Position numbers and translations under genes: made by a program
Source: an uncultured Coriobacteriia bacterium
Lineage (GTDB): Bacteria > Actinomycetota > Coriobacteriia > Coriobacteriales > QAMH01
Direction: 5' to 3'
Assembly: GCA_948466335.1 (NCBI GenBank)
Contig: CAOKAE010000012.1
Location: forward strand, 1 to 50,327
Length of the DNA: 50,327 bases
Shown: piece by piece, positions 1 through 7,697 of the stretch
How the letters are laid out: each line of letters opens with the position of its first letter
How positions within the stretch are numbered: the first letter of the stretch is position 1
The notes under the pieces: generated by a model
The model's input: only the letters and a program-made list of their open reading frames with translations
Database searches by the model: none
What the model was told of the DNA's origin: nothing

Positions 1-1
1 C

Positions 2-376
2 TTGAGCGTGGTGCTGCAGGATTGCACGCTCGTGCCCTGGGCCTCGGCGCTCGAAAACGTCGCGCTCGTGGCAGGCGACGATGCCGAGATACGGCGTGGC
101 CTGCGCCTGTGCCGCGCGATGCTGGACGAAGAGGCCCTTGGCAAACCGGCAAGCGCGCTTTCCGGCGGCATGGCCCGTCGCGCCGAGCTCGCCCGCGCGC
201 TGGCCCACCCCTCCTCCCTCGTCATCCTCGACGAGCCCTTCGCCGGACTCGACGCGGCCACCAAGGAGCGTTGCATGCGGCTCGTGGATGCGGAGCTGGC
301 CGGGCGCACCCTCGTCATCGCCACCCACGACGAGGACGATGCGGCGGCGCTGGGCGCGGCGGTCGTGCGGCTGTAG
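2..376 (+). CDS. ABC transporter ATP-binding protein, 3' part only
   Basis: This is the C-terminal part of an ABC ATPase whose 5' end lies outside the window. It begins at the Q-loop (VVLQD). It then shows a signature motif of the LSGGMARRAELARAL type, Walker B with the D-loop (LVILDEPFAGLD) and the switch histidine (IATHDEDDA). The Walker A half is missing because of the window edge. The Q-loop context (QDCTLVPWASALENVAL) resembles the nitrate/sulfonate/taurine-type importer ATPases, where W-x-S/T-x-x-x-N-V follows the Q-loop, so an importer is the best guess. Substrate and partners cannot be seen. It ends 163 bases before the hydrogenase operon and is probably the last gene of its own operon; no convincing terminator follows. 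Confidence 0.85.
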   Translation: MSVVLQDCTLVPWASALENVALVAGDDAEIRRGLRLCRAMLDEEALGKPASALSGGMARRAELARALAHPSSLVILDEPFAGLDAATKERCMRLVDAELAGRTLVIATHDEDDAAALGAAVVRL

Positions 377-383
377 ACGCACT

Positions 384-399
384 ATTAACTCTTTGTTAC
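384..399. promoter_or_regulatory. Short inverted repeat upstream of the hydrogenase operon
   Basis: TAAC and GTTA half-sites separated by five bases (386-398) lie in the 163-base gap before the hydrogenase operon. They could be a small operator, but the arms are only four bases long. A -10-like TAGAAT sits at 499-504 without a recognisable -35, followed by a GGGGAG ribosome-binding site just before position 540. The operator reading is weak. Confidence 0.2.
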
Positions 400-539
400 A
401 TCTCGGGTGGGATTTCGACCTCGGAGTATGACGATAATGCCCCCGGTTTACCGTACACTTTGGGCACTTCGTTCGCGAAGAAGCGCGCGGACATGCGCTA
501 GAATGCGCGCAACCGTCCAAAATCTTATGGGGAGATTCT

Positions 540-2405
540 ATGGCACTCATCGAAATCGAACGTCCGACGGCCGCCCACGCCGTCATGGAGGACGTGTGCG
601 ACACGATCGCGCGCAGGGCGCAATCCGGGTCGGTGGGCACGTGCCCGGTCGAGCTCACGGATGCGTTCGTCAGCCTCTCGGCCTCGCAATCATGCGGCAA
701 GTGCGTCCCATGCCGCGTGGGGCTCTCGCAGATGCGCAATCTCCTCGACGCGATCCTCGACGGGCACGCGAGCGAGCGTGACGTCGACGTGCTCGAGCGC
801 ACGGCCCGCAGCGCGTACCTGTCCGCCGACTGCGCCATCGGCTACGAGGCCGGCGCCATGGTCCTGCGGGCCGTGAGGGGCTTTCGCGACGACTTCGTCT
901 CCCACGCCACGCAGGGGCGCTGCACCGCCGGCTCGCGCAACGCCGTGCCCTGCCGCGCGGCTTGCCCCGCCCACGTGGACATCCCCGGCTACGTGGCCCT
1001 GGTCCACGCCGGTCGCCACGACGACGCCGTGCGCCTCATCCGCAAGGACAACCCCTTCCCCCTTGCCTGTGGGCTCATCTGCGAGCATCCCTGCGAGCTC
1101 GCCTGCCGCCGCGGCGTGGTGGACGACGCCATCAACATCCGCGCCCTCAAGCGCTACGCGGTGGACAACGCGCCGGCCATGTTCGAGGTGGATGACGCCG
1201 GCGAGCCCGGAGCGGCCTCCAAACCGCGCCACTACCCGAAGACCGGCAAGCGCGTCGCCGTCATCGGCGGTGGTCCGGCCGGTCTCACGGCCGCCTACTT
1301 CCTCGCGCTCATGGGGCACTCCCCCGTCGTCTTCGAGCAGCGCGAGCACCTGGGCGGCATGATGCGCTACGGCATCCCGGCCTATCGCCTGCCCCGCGCC
1401 GAACTCGAACGCGAGATTGACTGGATCGTCTCGCAGGGCATCGAGCTACGCATGAACACGACCGTTCCCAACGACGTGACGCTGACACAGCTACGCGAGG
1501 ACTTCGACGCCGTCTACATCGCCATCGGCGCCCACAACGAGAAGACCCTGGGAATCGAGGGCGAAACGTGCGAGGGCGTGCTGTCGGCCGTGGAGATGCT
1601 GCGCGCCATCGGCGACGGCTTCATGCATGACTTCGCCGGCCAGCGCATCGTCGTCGTGGGTGGCGGCAACGTGGCCATGGACGTGGCCCGCACCTCGCTG
1701 CGCCTGGGCGCGGCCTGTGTCACCGTCGTCTACCGCCGTCGTATCGAGGACATGACGGCGCAGCACGAGGAGATAGAGGGCGCCATCGCCGAGGGTTGCG
1801 AGATCATGGAGCTCGCCGCACCCCTGCGCATACGCGAGGAGCATGGCTGCGTTACGGGCCTCGAGGTCCAGCCGCAGGTCATCGGCGCGTTCGACCGGGG
1901 CCGCCCCAAGCCGCATCCGGCGGACACGCCCACGCAGGTCATCGAATGCGACCGCGTGCTCATGGCCGTGGGCCAGGCCGTGGGCGCGTCCGAGCTGGGC
2001 GCCGAGGAGCTGCCCGTCGAGTGGGGGCAGGTCGTCACCGGACCCTTCGGCCAGGTCGAGGGCATGGAGGGCGTGTTCTGCGGCGGCGACTGCGAGAGCG
2101 GCCCGGCCACGGTCATCCGCGCCATCGCGGCCGGCAAGGCAGCCGCTCGCAACATCGACACGTTCCTCGGTTTCGACCACGTCATCGAGACCGACGTCGA
2201 GGTTCCCGAGCCGCACGCGAAGGACCGCATGCCCTGCGGGCGCTCCAACACGACCGAGCGCAGCGCCGAGGTGCGCAAGCGCGACTTCGCGATGATGGAA
2301 TGCGGGCTTTCTGACCAGGAGGCATCCCAGGAATCCGAGAGGTGCCTGCGATGCGACAAGTTCGGCTTGGGCGCGTTTCGCGGAGGAAGGGAGCTCTCAT
2401 GGTAG
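540..2405 (+). CDS. NuoF-like/GltD-type flavin oxidoreductase, hydrogenase partner subunit
   Basis: A 621-residue iron-sulfur flavoprotein expected to pass electrons between NAD(P)H and the hydrogenase encoded next. Residues ~45-120 match the C-terminal [4Fe-4S] module of NuoF (C52-G-K-C-V-P-C58, with C98 as probable fourth ligand). Residues ~125-620 are a glutamate-synthase small-subunit (GltD/NfnB) fold: N-terminal cysteines C138, C142, C177, C181, C185 and C189, an FAD site VAVIGGGPAGL near 239-249 and an NAD(P)H site VVVGGGNVAMD near 371-381. A Cys pair (ERCLRC) lies near the C-terminus. The ATG at 540 has GGGGAG six bases upstream. The stop overlaps the hydrogenase start (ATGGTAG), indicating translational coupling. 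NuoF's FMN/NADH Rossmann part is absent, so nucleotide oxidation must use the GltD part. This arrangement fits the glutamate-synthase-linked (group A2-type) [FeFe] hydrogenases; physiological electron direction is unknown. Confidence 0.85.
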   Translation: MALIEIERPTAAHAVMEDVCDTIARRAQSGSVGTCPVELTDAFVSLSASQSCGKCVPCRVGLSQMRNLLDAILDGHASERDVDVLERTARSAYLSADCAIGYEAGAMVLRAVRGFRDDFVSHATQGRCTAGSRNAVPCRAACPAHVDIPGYVALVHAGRHDDAVRLIRKDNPFPLACGLICEHPCELACRRGVVDDAINIRALKRYAVDNAPAMFEVDDAGEPGAASKPRHYPKTGKRVAVIGGGPAGLTAAYFLALMGHSPVVFEQREHLGGMMRYGIPAYRLPRAELEREIDWIVSQGIELRMNTTVPNDVTLTQLREDFDAVYIAIGAHNEKTLGIEGETCEGVLSAVEMLRAIGDGFMHDFAGQRIVVVGGGNVAMDVARTSLRLGAACVTVVYRRRIEDMTAQHEEIEGAIAEGCEIMELAAPLRIREEHGCVTGLEVQPQVIGAFDRGRPKPHPADTPTQVIECDRVLMAVGQAVGASELGAEELPVEWGQVVTGPFGQVEGMEGVFCGGDCESGPATVIRAIAAGKAAARNIDTFLGFDHVIETDVEVPEPHAKDRMPCGRSNTTERSAEVRKRDFAMMECGLSDQEASQESERCLRCDKFGLGAFRGGRELSW

Positions 2406-4273
2406 AGACGATGGTTCATGCAACGGTCAACGGGCAAGCCATCGCGCTTCCCGCCGGTTCGAAGATCATCGAGGCGGTCTACGCCTCGGGCAACAGCGTG
2501 CCCACGCTATGCGGCTTGCCGGACATAAACGACATCGGCGCATGCCGCGTGTGCGTGGTGGAGGTCGAGGGCATCGAGCGCCTCGTGCCCGCCTGCAACA
2601 CGCTGCTCGAGGAGGGCATGGTCATCCGCACCGATACGCCGCGGGTGCTCGAGGCGCGGCGCGTCAACGTGTCGCTGCTGCTCTCGCAGCACGACGTGCA
2701 GTGCGCGACCTGCGTGAGAAACGGCAACTGCGTTTTGCAGGACCTCGCCCAGGAACTCAACATCCTGGACGTGCCCTATGCCAAGGAACCCACGTTCACG
2801 GCCTGGGACGAGGGCTTCCCGCTCATCCGCGACAGCTCGAAGTGCGTGCGCTGCCTGCGCTGCGTGCAGGTATGCGCCAAGATCCAGGGCTGCGACGTGT
2901 GGGACATCAAGAACCGCGCGACGCGCCTGGACGTGGGCGTGCGCGATGGCCTGCCCATCGACGAGGCCGGATGCACGCTGTGCGGCCAGTGCGTCACCCA
3001 CTGCCCCACCGGCGCCCTGCGCGAGCGCGATGACATCGACGCCGTGCTCGAGGCGCTGGCCGATCCGGACGTCGTGTGCGTGGTGCAGGTGGCTCCGGCG
3101 GTGCGCACCTCCTGGGGCGAGACGCTGGACCTGCCGGCGAGCGAGGCGACCGAGGGACGCCTGGCGGCCACGTTCCGCGCCCTTGGCTTCGACTACGTCT
3201 TCGACACGAACTTCGGCGCCGACATGACGATCATGGAGGAGGGAAGCGAACTGCTCGAGCGCATCGGCGGCAACGGCACGATGCCGATGTTCACCTCGTG
3301 CTGCCCGGGCTGGGTGCGCTACCTCAAGATCAAGCATCCCGACAGGCTCGCGCATCTGTCGAGCGCGAAGTCGCCGCAGCAGATGTTCGGCGCGCTGCTC
3401 AAGGAATACGTGGGTCCCAAGCTCGGCATGGTGCCGGCCAAGAAGGACGCGCAGGCGCTCGAGGGCGTGGCGCGTGGCGCGGGACTGGGCATCGGCGCGG
3501 CCACCAACCCCGAAGGCCGCGGCGTCAACGACGCGGCAAACCTTGCGGCCCGCGCCGAGGGCGACGATGCGACGGTGCCGCGCGGCAAGCGCATCTTCAA
3601 CGTGTCGTGCATGCCCTGCGTGGCCAAGAAGTACGAGGCGGCCGTCGAGGAGATGACGCGCGAGAGCGAGCCGGACGTCGACGCGGTGCTCACCGTGCGC
3701 GAGCTGGGACGCCTCATCCGCCTCATGCACGTCAACGTGGCCTCGCTGGCCGAGACGCCCTTCGACGACCCCATGGACGAGGGCTCGGGCGCGGCCGTCA
3801 TCTTCGGCGCGACCGGCGGCGTCATGGAAGCCGCGCTGCGCAGCGCCTACTTCCTCGTCACCGGCGAGAACCCCGACCCGGACGCCTTCACCGAGGTGCG
3901 CGGCCTGGACGGTTGGAAGGAGAAGACCTTCGACCTGGGCGGCACGCCGGTGCGCATCGCCGTGGCCAGCGGCTTGGCAAACGCCGAGCGCCTGCTGGCG
4001 GCCATGGACGCCGGCGAGGTGGAATACGACTTCATCGAGGTCATGGCATGCCCCGGCGGCTGTGCCGGCGGCGGTGGCCAGCCCATCCACGAAGCCCAGG
4101 AACTCGCGGGGGACCGCGGTCAGACGCTCTACGCCCTGGACAGGAAGCGCCCGACGCGCTTCAGTCACGAGAACCCCAACGTGGCGACCTGCTACGAGGA
4201 GTTCCTGGAAAAGCCGCTCTCGCACCGGGCCCACGAGCTGCTGCACACCGACCAGGAGACGTGGGAGCTCTAG
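2399..4273 (+). CDS. hydA: [FeFe] hydrogenase catalytic subunit
   Basis: A 624-residue cytoplasmic [FeFe] hydrogenase catalysing reversible proton reduction to H2. In order: a [2Fe-2S] domain (C38, C49, C52, C66), a His-ligated [4Fe-4S] site (H98, C102, C105, C111), two ferredoxin-type [4Fe-4S] clusters (C149/152/155/159 and C192/195/198/202) and the H-cluster domain. The latter has all three signatures: TSCCPGW (299-305), MPCVAKKYE (405-413) and EVMACPGGCAGGGGQP (547-562). All H-cluster cysteines (C301, C302, C407, C551, C555) are present, so it should be active. A ~50-residue segment between the first two signatures (about 346-397, Gly/Ala/Asp-rich) looks like a surface insertion. An in-frame ATG at 2342 exists, but the ATG at 2399 has GGAGGAAGGGAG upstream and overlaps the previous stop, so 2399 is chosen. 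The maturases HydE, HydF and HydG are not in this window. Confidence 0.95.
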   Translation: MVETMVHATVNGQAIALPAGSKIIEAVYASGNSVPTLCGLPDINDIGACRVCVVEVEGIERLVPACNTLLEEGMVIRTDTPRVLEARRVNVSLLLSQHDVQCATCVRNGNCVLQDLAQELNILDVPYAKEPTFTAWDEGFPLIRDSSKCVRCLRCVQVCAKIQGCDVWDIKNRATRLDVGVRDGLPIDEAGCTLCGQCVTHCPTGALRERDDIDAVLEALADPDVVCVVQVAPAVRTSWGETLDLPASEATEGRLAATFRALGFDYVFDTNFGADMTIMEEGSELLERIGGNGTMPMFTSCCPGWVRYLKIKHPDRLAHLSSAKSPQQMFGALLKEYVGPKLGMVPAKKDAQALEGVARGAGLGIGAATNPEGRGVNDAANLAARAEGDDATVPRGKRIFNVSCMPCVAKKYEAAVEEMTRESEPDVDAVLTVRELGRLIRLMHVNVASLAETPFDDPMDEGSGAAVIFGATGGVMEAALRSAYFLVTGENPDPDAFTEVRGLDGWKEKTFDLGGTPVRIAVASGLANAERLLAAMDAGEVEYDFIEVMACPGGCAGGGGQPIHEAQELAGDRGQTLYALDRKRPTRFSHENPNVATCYEEFLEKPLSHRAHELLHTDQETWEL

Positions 4274-4282
4274 CAACCTGCA

Positions 4283-4319
4283 CGGATGTGTCAGGGGGTC
4301 AGGCACCGTGGCACATCCG
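4283..4319. repeat. Short palindromic repeat with GGGGGTCAGGCACC core
   Basis: Eight-base arms CGGATGTG and CACATCCG enclose a core GGGGGTCAGGCACC, ten bases after the hydrogenase stop. The hairpin lacks a T-run, so it is not a typical intrinsic terminator. It belongs, by construction, with the other short palindromes described in the findings. Confidence 0.6.
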
Positions 4320-4360
4320 GAAACCTGGGGGGCTATAGTACAATAGCCCCCAAATGGCTC

Positions 4361-4490
4361 TGCGGGCCGCTCAAGAGGGGCGGTGCCTTTCAAAGGCCTC
4401 GGGGAATGCGGGTGCGAATCCCGCGCTATACCAGTAACCGTAAGGCGTCGATGAAGCGTCGGCCGAAGTCGGACTACCGAGCCCACGACC
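4361..4490 (+). promoter_or_regulatory. Cobalamin (B12) riboswitch
   Basis: The 5' leader of the ECF operon carries the conserved B12-box elements in order. They are GGTGCC (4382-4387), a GGGAA-type junction, a CGGGTGCGAATCCCG hairpin, CCAGTAACCGTAA (equivalent of the CCGC-ACTGTA segment) and GCCGAAGTCGGACTACCG (equivalent of AGTCAGGATACC). The element ends about 30 bases before the ribosome-binding site of the lipoprotein gene. Ligand binding would be expected to repress expression, probably at translation, since no clear terminator hairpin with a T-run follows. Outer boundaries are approximate. A GGGGGCTA/TAGCCCCC hairpin at 4328-4351 lies just upstream and includes a TATAGT/TACAAT sequence that could be part of the promoter. 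Confidence 0.85.
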
Positions 4491-4516
4491 GGAGCCCTGG
4501 AAGAAAGAGGTTTGTC

Positions 4517-5002
4517 ATGGTCGTGAAATCCGGGCGCTTCGCCCCCGTCAACGCTGCAATGAAGAGGCTCTTTGCCTGCATCGCCGCCCTTGCGCTGCTT
4601 TGCTCGCTGGCCCTTGCCGGCTGCGGTTCGAGCCCGTCGTCATCGACGAGCGCGCCCGATGCGCAGGGCTCCGCCACCGCGAGCAGCCAGGCGGCCGAGC
4701 AACCCGGCGAGTCCATAGAGGCCAAGGTCACCATCACGGACGCCGAGGGACAGACGACGAGCTACACGGTCCAGGTCCCGGCGGCCGAGGCGACGGTGCT
4801 CACCGCGCTCGAGGCCACCGACGCCGAGGCGGTCATCGAGGACAGCCAGTACGGCAAGTACATCACCACCATCAACGGCATCGCCGCCGCCGGCAATTCG
4901 GGCTGGGTCTACACCGTCAACGGCGAGCAGGTCATGGACGCCGTCGACGTCTGCCCGGTGGCAGCCGGCGACACCGTGGAGTTCTCCTTCATCACGATGT
5001 AG
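4517..5002 (+). CDS. DUF4430 (transcobalamin-like) lipoprotein
   Basis: A 161-residue predicted lipoprotein. A basic N-terminus and hydrophobic stretch end in a lipobox (LALAGC), followed by a Ser/Ala/Thr-rich linker and one DUF4430 domain (~residues 60-160), the fold also found in the C-terminal domain of transcobalamin and intrinsic factor. Family hallmarks are GWVYTVNGEQV and the closing GDTVEFSF. It lies directly behind the B12 riboswitch and 11 bases before the ECF T component, so a role as surface capture protein for cobalamin or a corrinoid is likely. The ATG at 4517 has AAAGAGG six bases upstream; a second in-frame ATG at 4559 has no ribosome-binding site but would also leave a full signal peptide. 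Ligand binding is inferred from context and fold. Confidence 0.85.
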   Translation: MVVKSGRFAPVNAAMKRLFACIAALALLCSLALAGCGSSPSSSTSAPDAQGSATASSQAAEQPGESIEAKVTITDAEGQTTSYTVQVPAAEATVLTALEATDAEAVIEDSQYGKYITTINGIAAAGNSGWVYTVNGEQVMDAVDVCPVAAGDTVEFSFITM

Positions 5003-5013
5003 CGAACGCGCCC

Positions 5014-5910
5014 ATGCGCCCCGACGCCTTCTCGACCCATCACCCCGCGGTGACGCTCGTCTTCTTCGCGGGCGTCATCGTGCTGTGCGTGCTCGTGCAG
5101 CAGCCCGTCCTGCAGGCCGTCGGGTTTGCGGGCGGCGCGGTCTACTACCTGTGCCTGCGCGGCCGGGACGCCTGGCGCCTGCTTTTGGGACTCATGGCGG
5201 CCTTCGTCGTGCTCACCGCGATAAACCCGCTGTTCGACACCTTGGGTGATACCGTGCTCTTCGCCTATCTGGGCGGACGCCCCTACACCCTCGAGGCCCT
5301 GGCCTACGGCGCGTCCACGGCTTGCATGTTCGCGAGCGTCATGACGTGGTTTGCCTGCTACGCCCGCGTGATGAGCACGGACAAGTTCACCTACCTGTTT
5401 GGCAATCGCGCCCCGGCGCTCACCCTCGTGCTGACGATGACGCTGCGCCTCGTGCCGACCTACGGACGCAAGGCGCGGCAGATCTCGACGGCGCGACGCT
5501 GCGCCGGTCTCTCGATGGGCGCGGGGAGCCTACGGCACCGCGCCCGTGACGGGGCCTCGCTGCTCTCGGCGCTCACGACCTGGGCGCTCGAGGGGGCGGT
5601 GACGACGGCGGACTCCATGCGCTCGCGCGGCTACGGGACGAACGCGGGGAGGCGGCCGCGTTACGCGCGGTACCGCTTCGGGGCACGCGACGGGCTCCTG
5701 CTCGTCGTTATGCTCGCCTGCATCGCCGTGACCTGCACGGCGCTTGCCACCGGGGCCCTCGCCGTCACCTACGTGCCCGCCATCGACGTCCCGGCGCTGC
5801 CGCCTTTGGGCGTCGCGGCGCTCATCGCGTTGGCAGTGCTCGTGCTCGTCCCGTCCGCCATCGACGCAAGGGAGGCGATCGCGTGGCGCTGTTCGCTCTC
5901 GAGCACCTGA
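5014..5910 (+). CDS. ecfT: ECF transporter T component (EcfT/CbiQ family)
   Basis: A 298-residue membrane protein, the energy-coupling transmembrane subunit of an ECF vitamin importer. It has hydrophobic segments at about 12-65, 85-120, 140-155 and near the C-terminus. The cytoplasmic region carries the two short coupling motifs typical of T components: an ARR-type triplet (STARRCAG) and SMRSRGYG, which contact the ATPases. It starts 11 bases after the lipoprotein stop and overlaps the start of the fused ATPase gene by 28 bases, so the unit is translationally coupled. With the riboswitch in front and an S component two genes on, it forms a complete cobalamin-type ECF transporter. Confidence 0.85.
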   Translation: MRPDAFSTHHPAVTLVFFAGVIVLCVLVQQPVLQAVGFAGGAVYYLCLRGRDAWRLLLGLMAAFVVLTAINPLFDTLGDTVLFAYLGGRPYTLEALAYGASTACMFASVMTWFACYARVMSTDKFTYLFGNRAPALTLVLTMTLRLVPTYGRKARQISTARRCAGLSMGAGSLRHRARDGASLLSALTTWALEGAVTTADSMRSRGYGTNAGRRPRYARYRFGARDGLLLVVMLACIAVTCTALATGALAVTYVPAIDVPALPPLGVAALIALAVLVLVPSAIDAREAIAWRCSLSST

Positions 5911-7697
5911 GCTTTGCCTACCCCGGCGCCGCCACGGGCGCCCTCGATGACGTGAGCGTCGAGGTGGGACGCGGCGAGTACCTGTGCGTCTGCGGCAAGA
6001 GTGGCTGCGGCAAGACGACACTGCTGCGCCAGCTCAAGAGCGTGCTCACACCCCATGGCACACGTTCGGGTGCCGTGCTGCTCGACGGCACGGTCCTTGA
6101 CGAGGTGCCGTTGGCGACCCAGGCACGACGCATCGGGTTCGTCATGCAGGACCCGGACGCGCAGATTATCACCGACAGGGTCTGGCACGAGCTGGCCTTC
6201 GGGCTTGAGAGCACGGGGTGCGAGGAAAGCGCACTGCGCCTGCGCGTGGCCGAGATGGCGAGCTACTTCGGCATCGGGGACTGGTTTCACCGCGACGTCT
6301 GCGAGCTTTCCGGCGGCCAGAAGCAGCTGCTCAACCTGGCGAGCATCATGGCGATGCAGCCCGACGTGCTCGTGTGCGACGAACCGACGAGCCAGCTCGA
6401 TCCTGTCGCCACCACCACCTTCCTCGACACGGTGCGCCGCATCAACCGTGACCTGGGCGTCACCGTCATCATGAGCGAGCATCGCCTCGAGGAGGTCTTT
6501 GCCTGCGCCGACCACGTGCTCGTGCTCGACGAGGGCCGCGTGACGGCCCAGGGCACGCCGCGCGAGGTGGCCGCGGCATTGCACGCGGCGGGCGACGCCA
6601 TGACGTTCGCGCTCCCCTCCCCCGTGCGCGTGTACTACGGGGTGGAGGGCGTGGAGCCTCGGCAGAGGGAGGACGCACGAGACGAGTTCCAAGAATCGGA
6701 AGGAATCTTGAGCATAGGGTCGCGGAATGGGGCACGTCAGAGCGAGTTCCGCAGCGACTGGTTCGGCGTTGCCGAACCACAAAGCGAGGACTGTCTGAGC
6801 TCGGACGTGCCCCGTCCCGCGATCTTCCCCTGCCCACTGACAGTCCGCGAAGGTCGCAAATGGCTCGTGGAGCGCGTGCTCGCCGACCCGCCCGCCCGCG
6901 TGGCAATGGCCGATGAGGGCTATGGGATGGATGGACGCGAGATGGCCGTCGAGATGCGCGAGGTGTGGTTTCGCTACGAGCGCAACGCGCCCGACGTGCT
7001 GCGCGGCGCGGACCTGCGCGTCCCGAGCGGCTCGCTGTTCGCGATTGTGGGCGGCAACGGCAGCGGGAAGTCGACGCTGCTCAAGTGCCTGTGCGACGTC
7101 GCGCGCCCCCAGCGCGGCATGCTGCGCGTGCTCGGCCACGACATCAAGGGCCGCAGCAGAAACGACCCTACCCACGGCGACGTCGCCATGCTGCCGCAGG
7201 ACCCGGCCAACCTCTTCTCGAAAGGAAGCGTGCGCGAGGAGCTTGCCGAGATGGCCACACGAGAGGAGCGCATCGCGGCCGTGGCCCGTGACTGCGGAAT
7301 CGAGAGGCTGCTCGACGCGCACCCCCTCGACCTTTCCGGCGGCGAGCAGCAGCGCGTGGCCTTGGCAAAAGTGCTCCTGACCGAACCGCGGCTCCTCCTG
7401 CTCGACGAGCCGACCAAGGGCATCGACGCCTTCTTCAAGCGCTCGATGGCCGCGCTGTTGCGCACGCTGGCCGAACGCGGCGTCACCGTCGTCATGGTCT
7501 CGCACGACGTCGAGTTCTGCGCGCGCCATGCCGACCTCGTGGCGCTGCTCTTCGATGGCGCCGTCGTGACCACGGCAACGCCACGGCGCCTCTTCTCGGA
7601 CAGCGCCTTCTACACGACGGCGGCCAATCGCATGAGCCGCAGCGTCTTTGCCGGCGCCATCACCGACGAGGACGTGATCGAGCTATGCCTGGGCTAG
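5883..7697 (+). CDS. ECF transporter fused A-A' ATPase with in-frame palindromic insert
   Basis: A 604-residue protein joining both ECF ATPase subunits. Half one (~1-235): Walker A GKSGCGKTT (38-46), signature LSGGQKQLL (142-150), Walker B VLVCDEPTSQLD. Half two (~352-604): GGNGSGKST (390-398), signature LSGGEQQRV (484-492), Walker B LLLLDEPTKGID. Both sets of catalytic motifs are complete. GTG start at 5883 with AGGGAGG upstream. The linker (~245-350) is unusually long and hydrophilic. Residues ~279-314 are encoded by a large palindrome (6720-6822; 19-base arms with two mismatches, inner 9-base hairpin), which looks like a repeat element inserted in frame. Energises vitamin import at the inner face of the membrane with the T component encoded before it and the S component after. 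Confidence 0.9.
   Translation: MALFALEHLSFAYPGAATGALDDVSVEVGRGEYLCVCGKSGCGKTTLLRQLKSVLTPHGTRSGAVLLDGTVLDEVPLATQARRIGFVMQDPDAQIITDRVWHELAFGLESTGCEESALRLRVAEMASYFGIGDWFHRDVCELSGGQKQLLNLASIMAMQPDVLVCDEPTSQLDPVATTTFLDTVRRINRDLGVTVIMSEHRLEEVFACADHVLVLDEGRVTAQGTPREVAAALHAAGDAMTFALPSPVRVYYGVEGVEPRQREDARDEFQESEGILSIGSRNGARQSEFRSDWFGVAEPQSEDCLSSDVPRPAIFPCPLTVREGRKWLVERVLADPPARVAMADEGYGMDGREMAVEMREVWFRYERNAPDVLRGADLRVPSGSLFAIVGGNGSGKSTLLKCLCDVARPQRGMLRVLGHDIKGRSRNDPTHGDVAMLPQDPANLFSKGSVREELAEMATREERIAAVARDCGIERLLDAHPLDLSGGEQQRVALAKVLLTEPRLLLLDEPTKGIDAFFKRSMAALLRTLAERGVTVVMVSHDVEFCARHADLVALLFDGAVVTTATPRRLFSDSAFYTTAANRMSRSVFAGAITDEDVIELCLG
6720..6822. repeat. In-frame palindromic element within the ECF ATPase gene
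   Basis: Outer arms 6720-6738 and 6804-6822 are 19 bases each with two mismatches, both compatible with G-U pairing in RNA. Nested inside is a perfect 9-base hairpin, TGGTTCGGC/GCCGAACCA (6759-6767 and 6771-6779). The middle carries GCGAGTTCCGCAG and GCGAGGACTGTCTGAGC, words that recur in the palindromic element at 30.8 kb. The reading frame of the ATPase runs through without a stop. Confidence 0.75.

Noticed and set aside
2342-2398. Upstream ATG for the hydrogenase
   Set aside because: It lies inside the partner gene without a ribosome-binding site; the ATG at 2399 has a strong one.
4376-4440. tRNA-like GGTGCGAATCCCGC segment
   Set aside because: It resembles a T-arm, but no acceptor or anticodon arm can be built; the surrounding conserved words identify a cobalamin riboswitch.
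2507-4486. 659-codon minus-strand frame across the hydrogenase and riboswitch
   Set aside because: Composition is that of a shadow frame (Arg/His/Ala/Leu-rich) and the plus strand is a clear hydrogenase with all motifs.
5769-7529. 586-codon minus-strand frame across the ECF ATPase
   Set aside because: A shadow of the ATPase gene; no domain, and the plus strand has two complete ABC domains.
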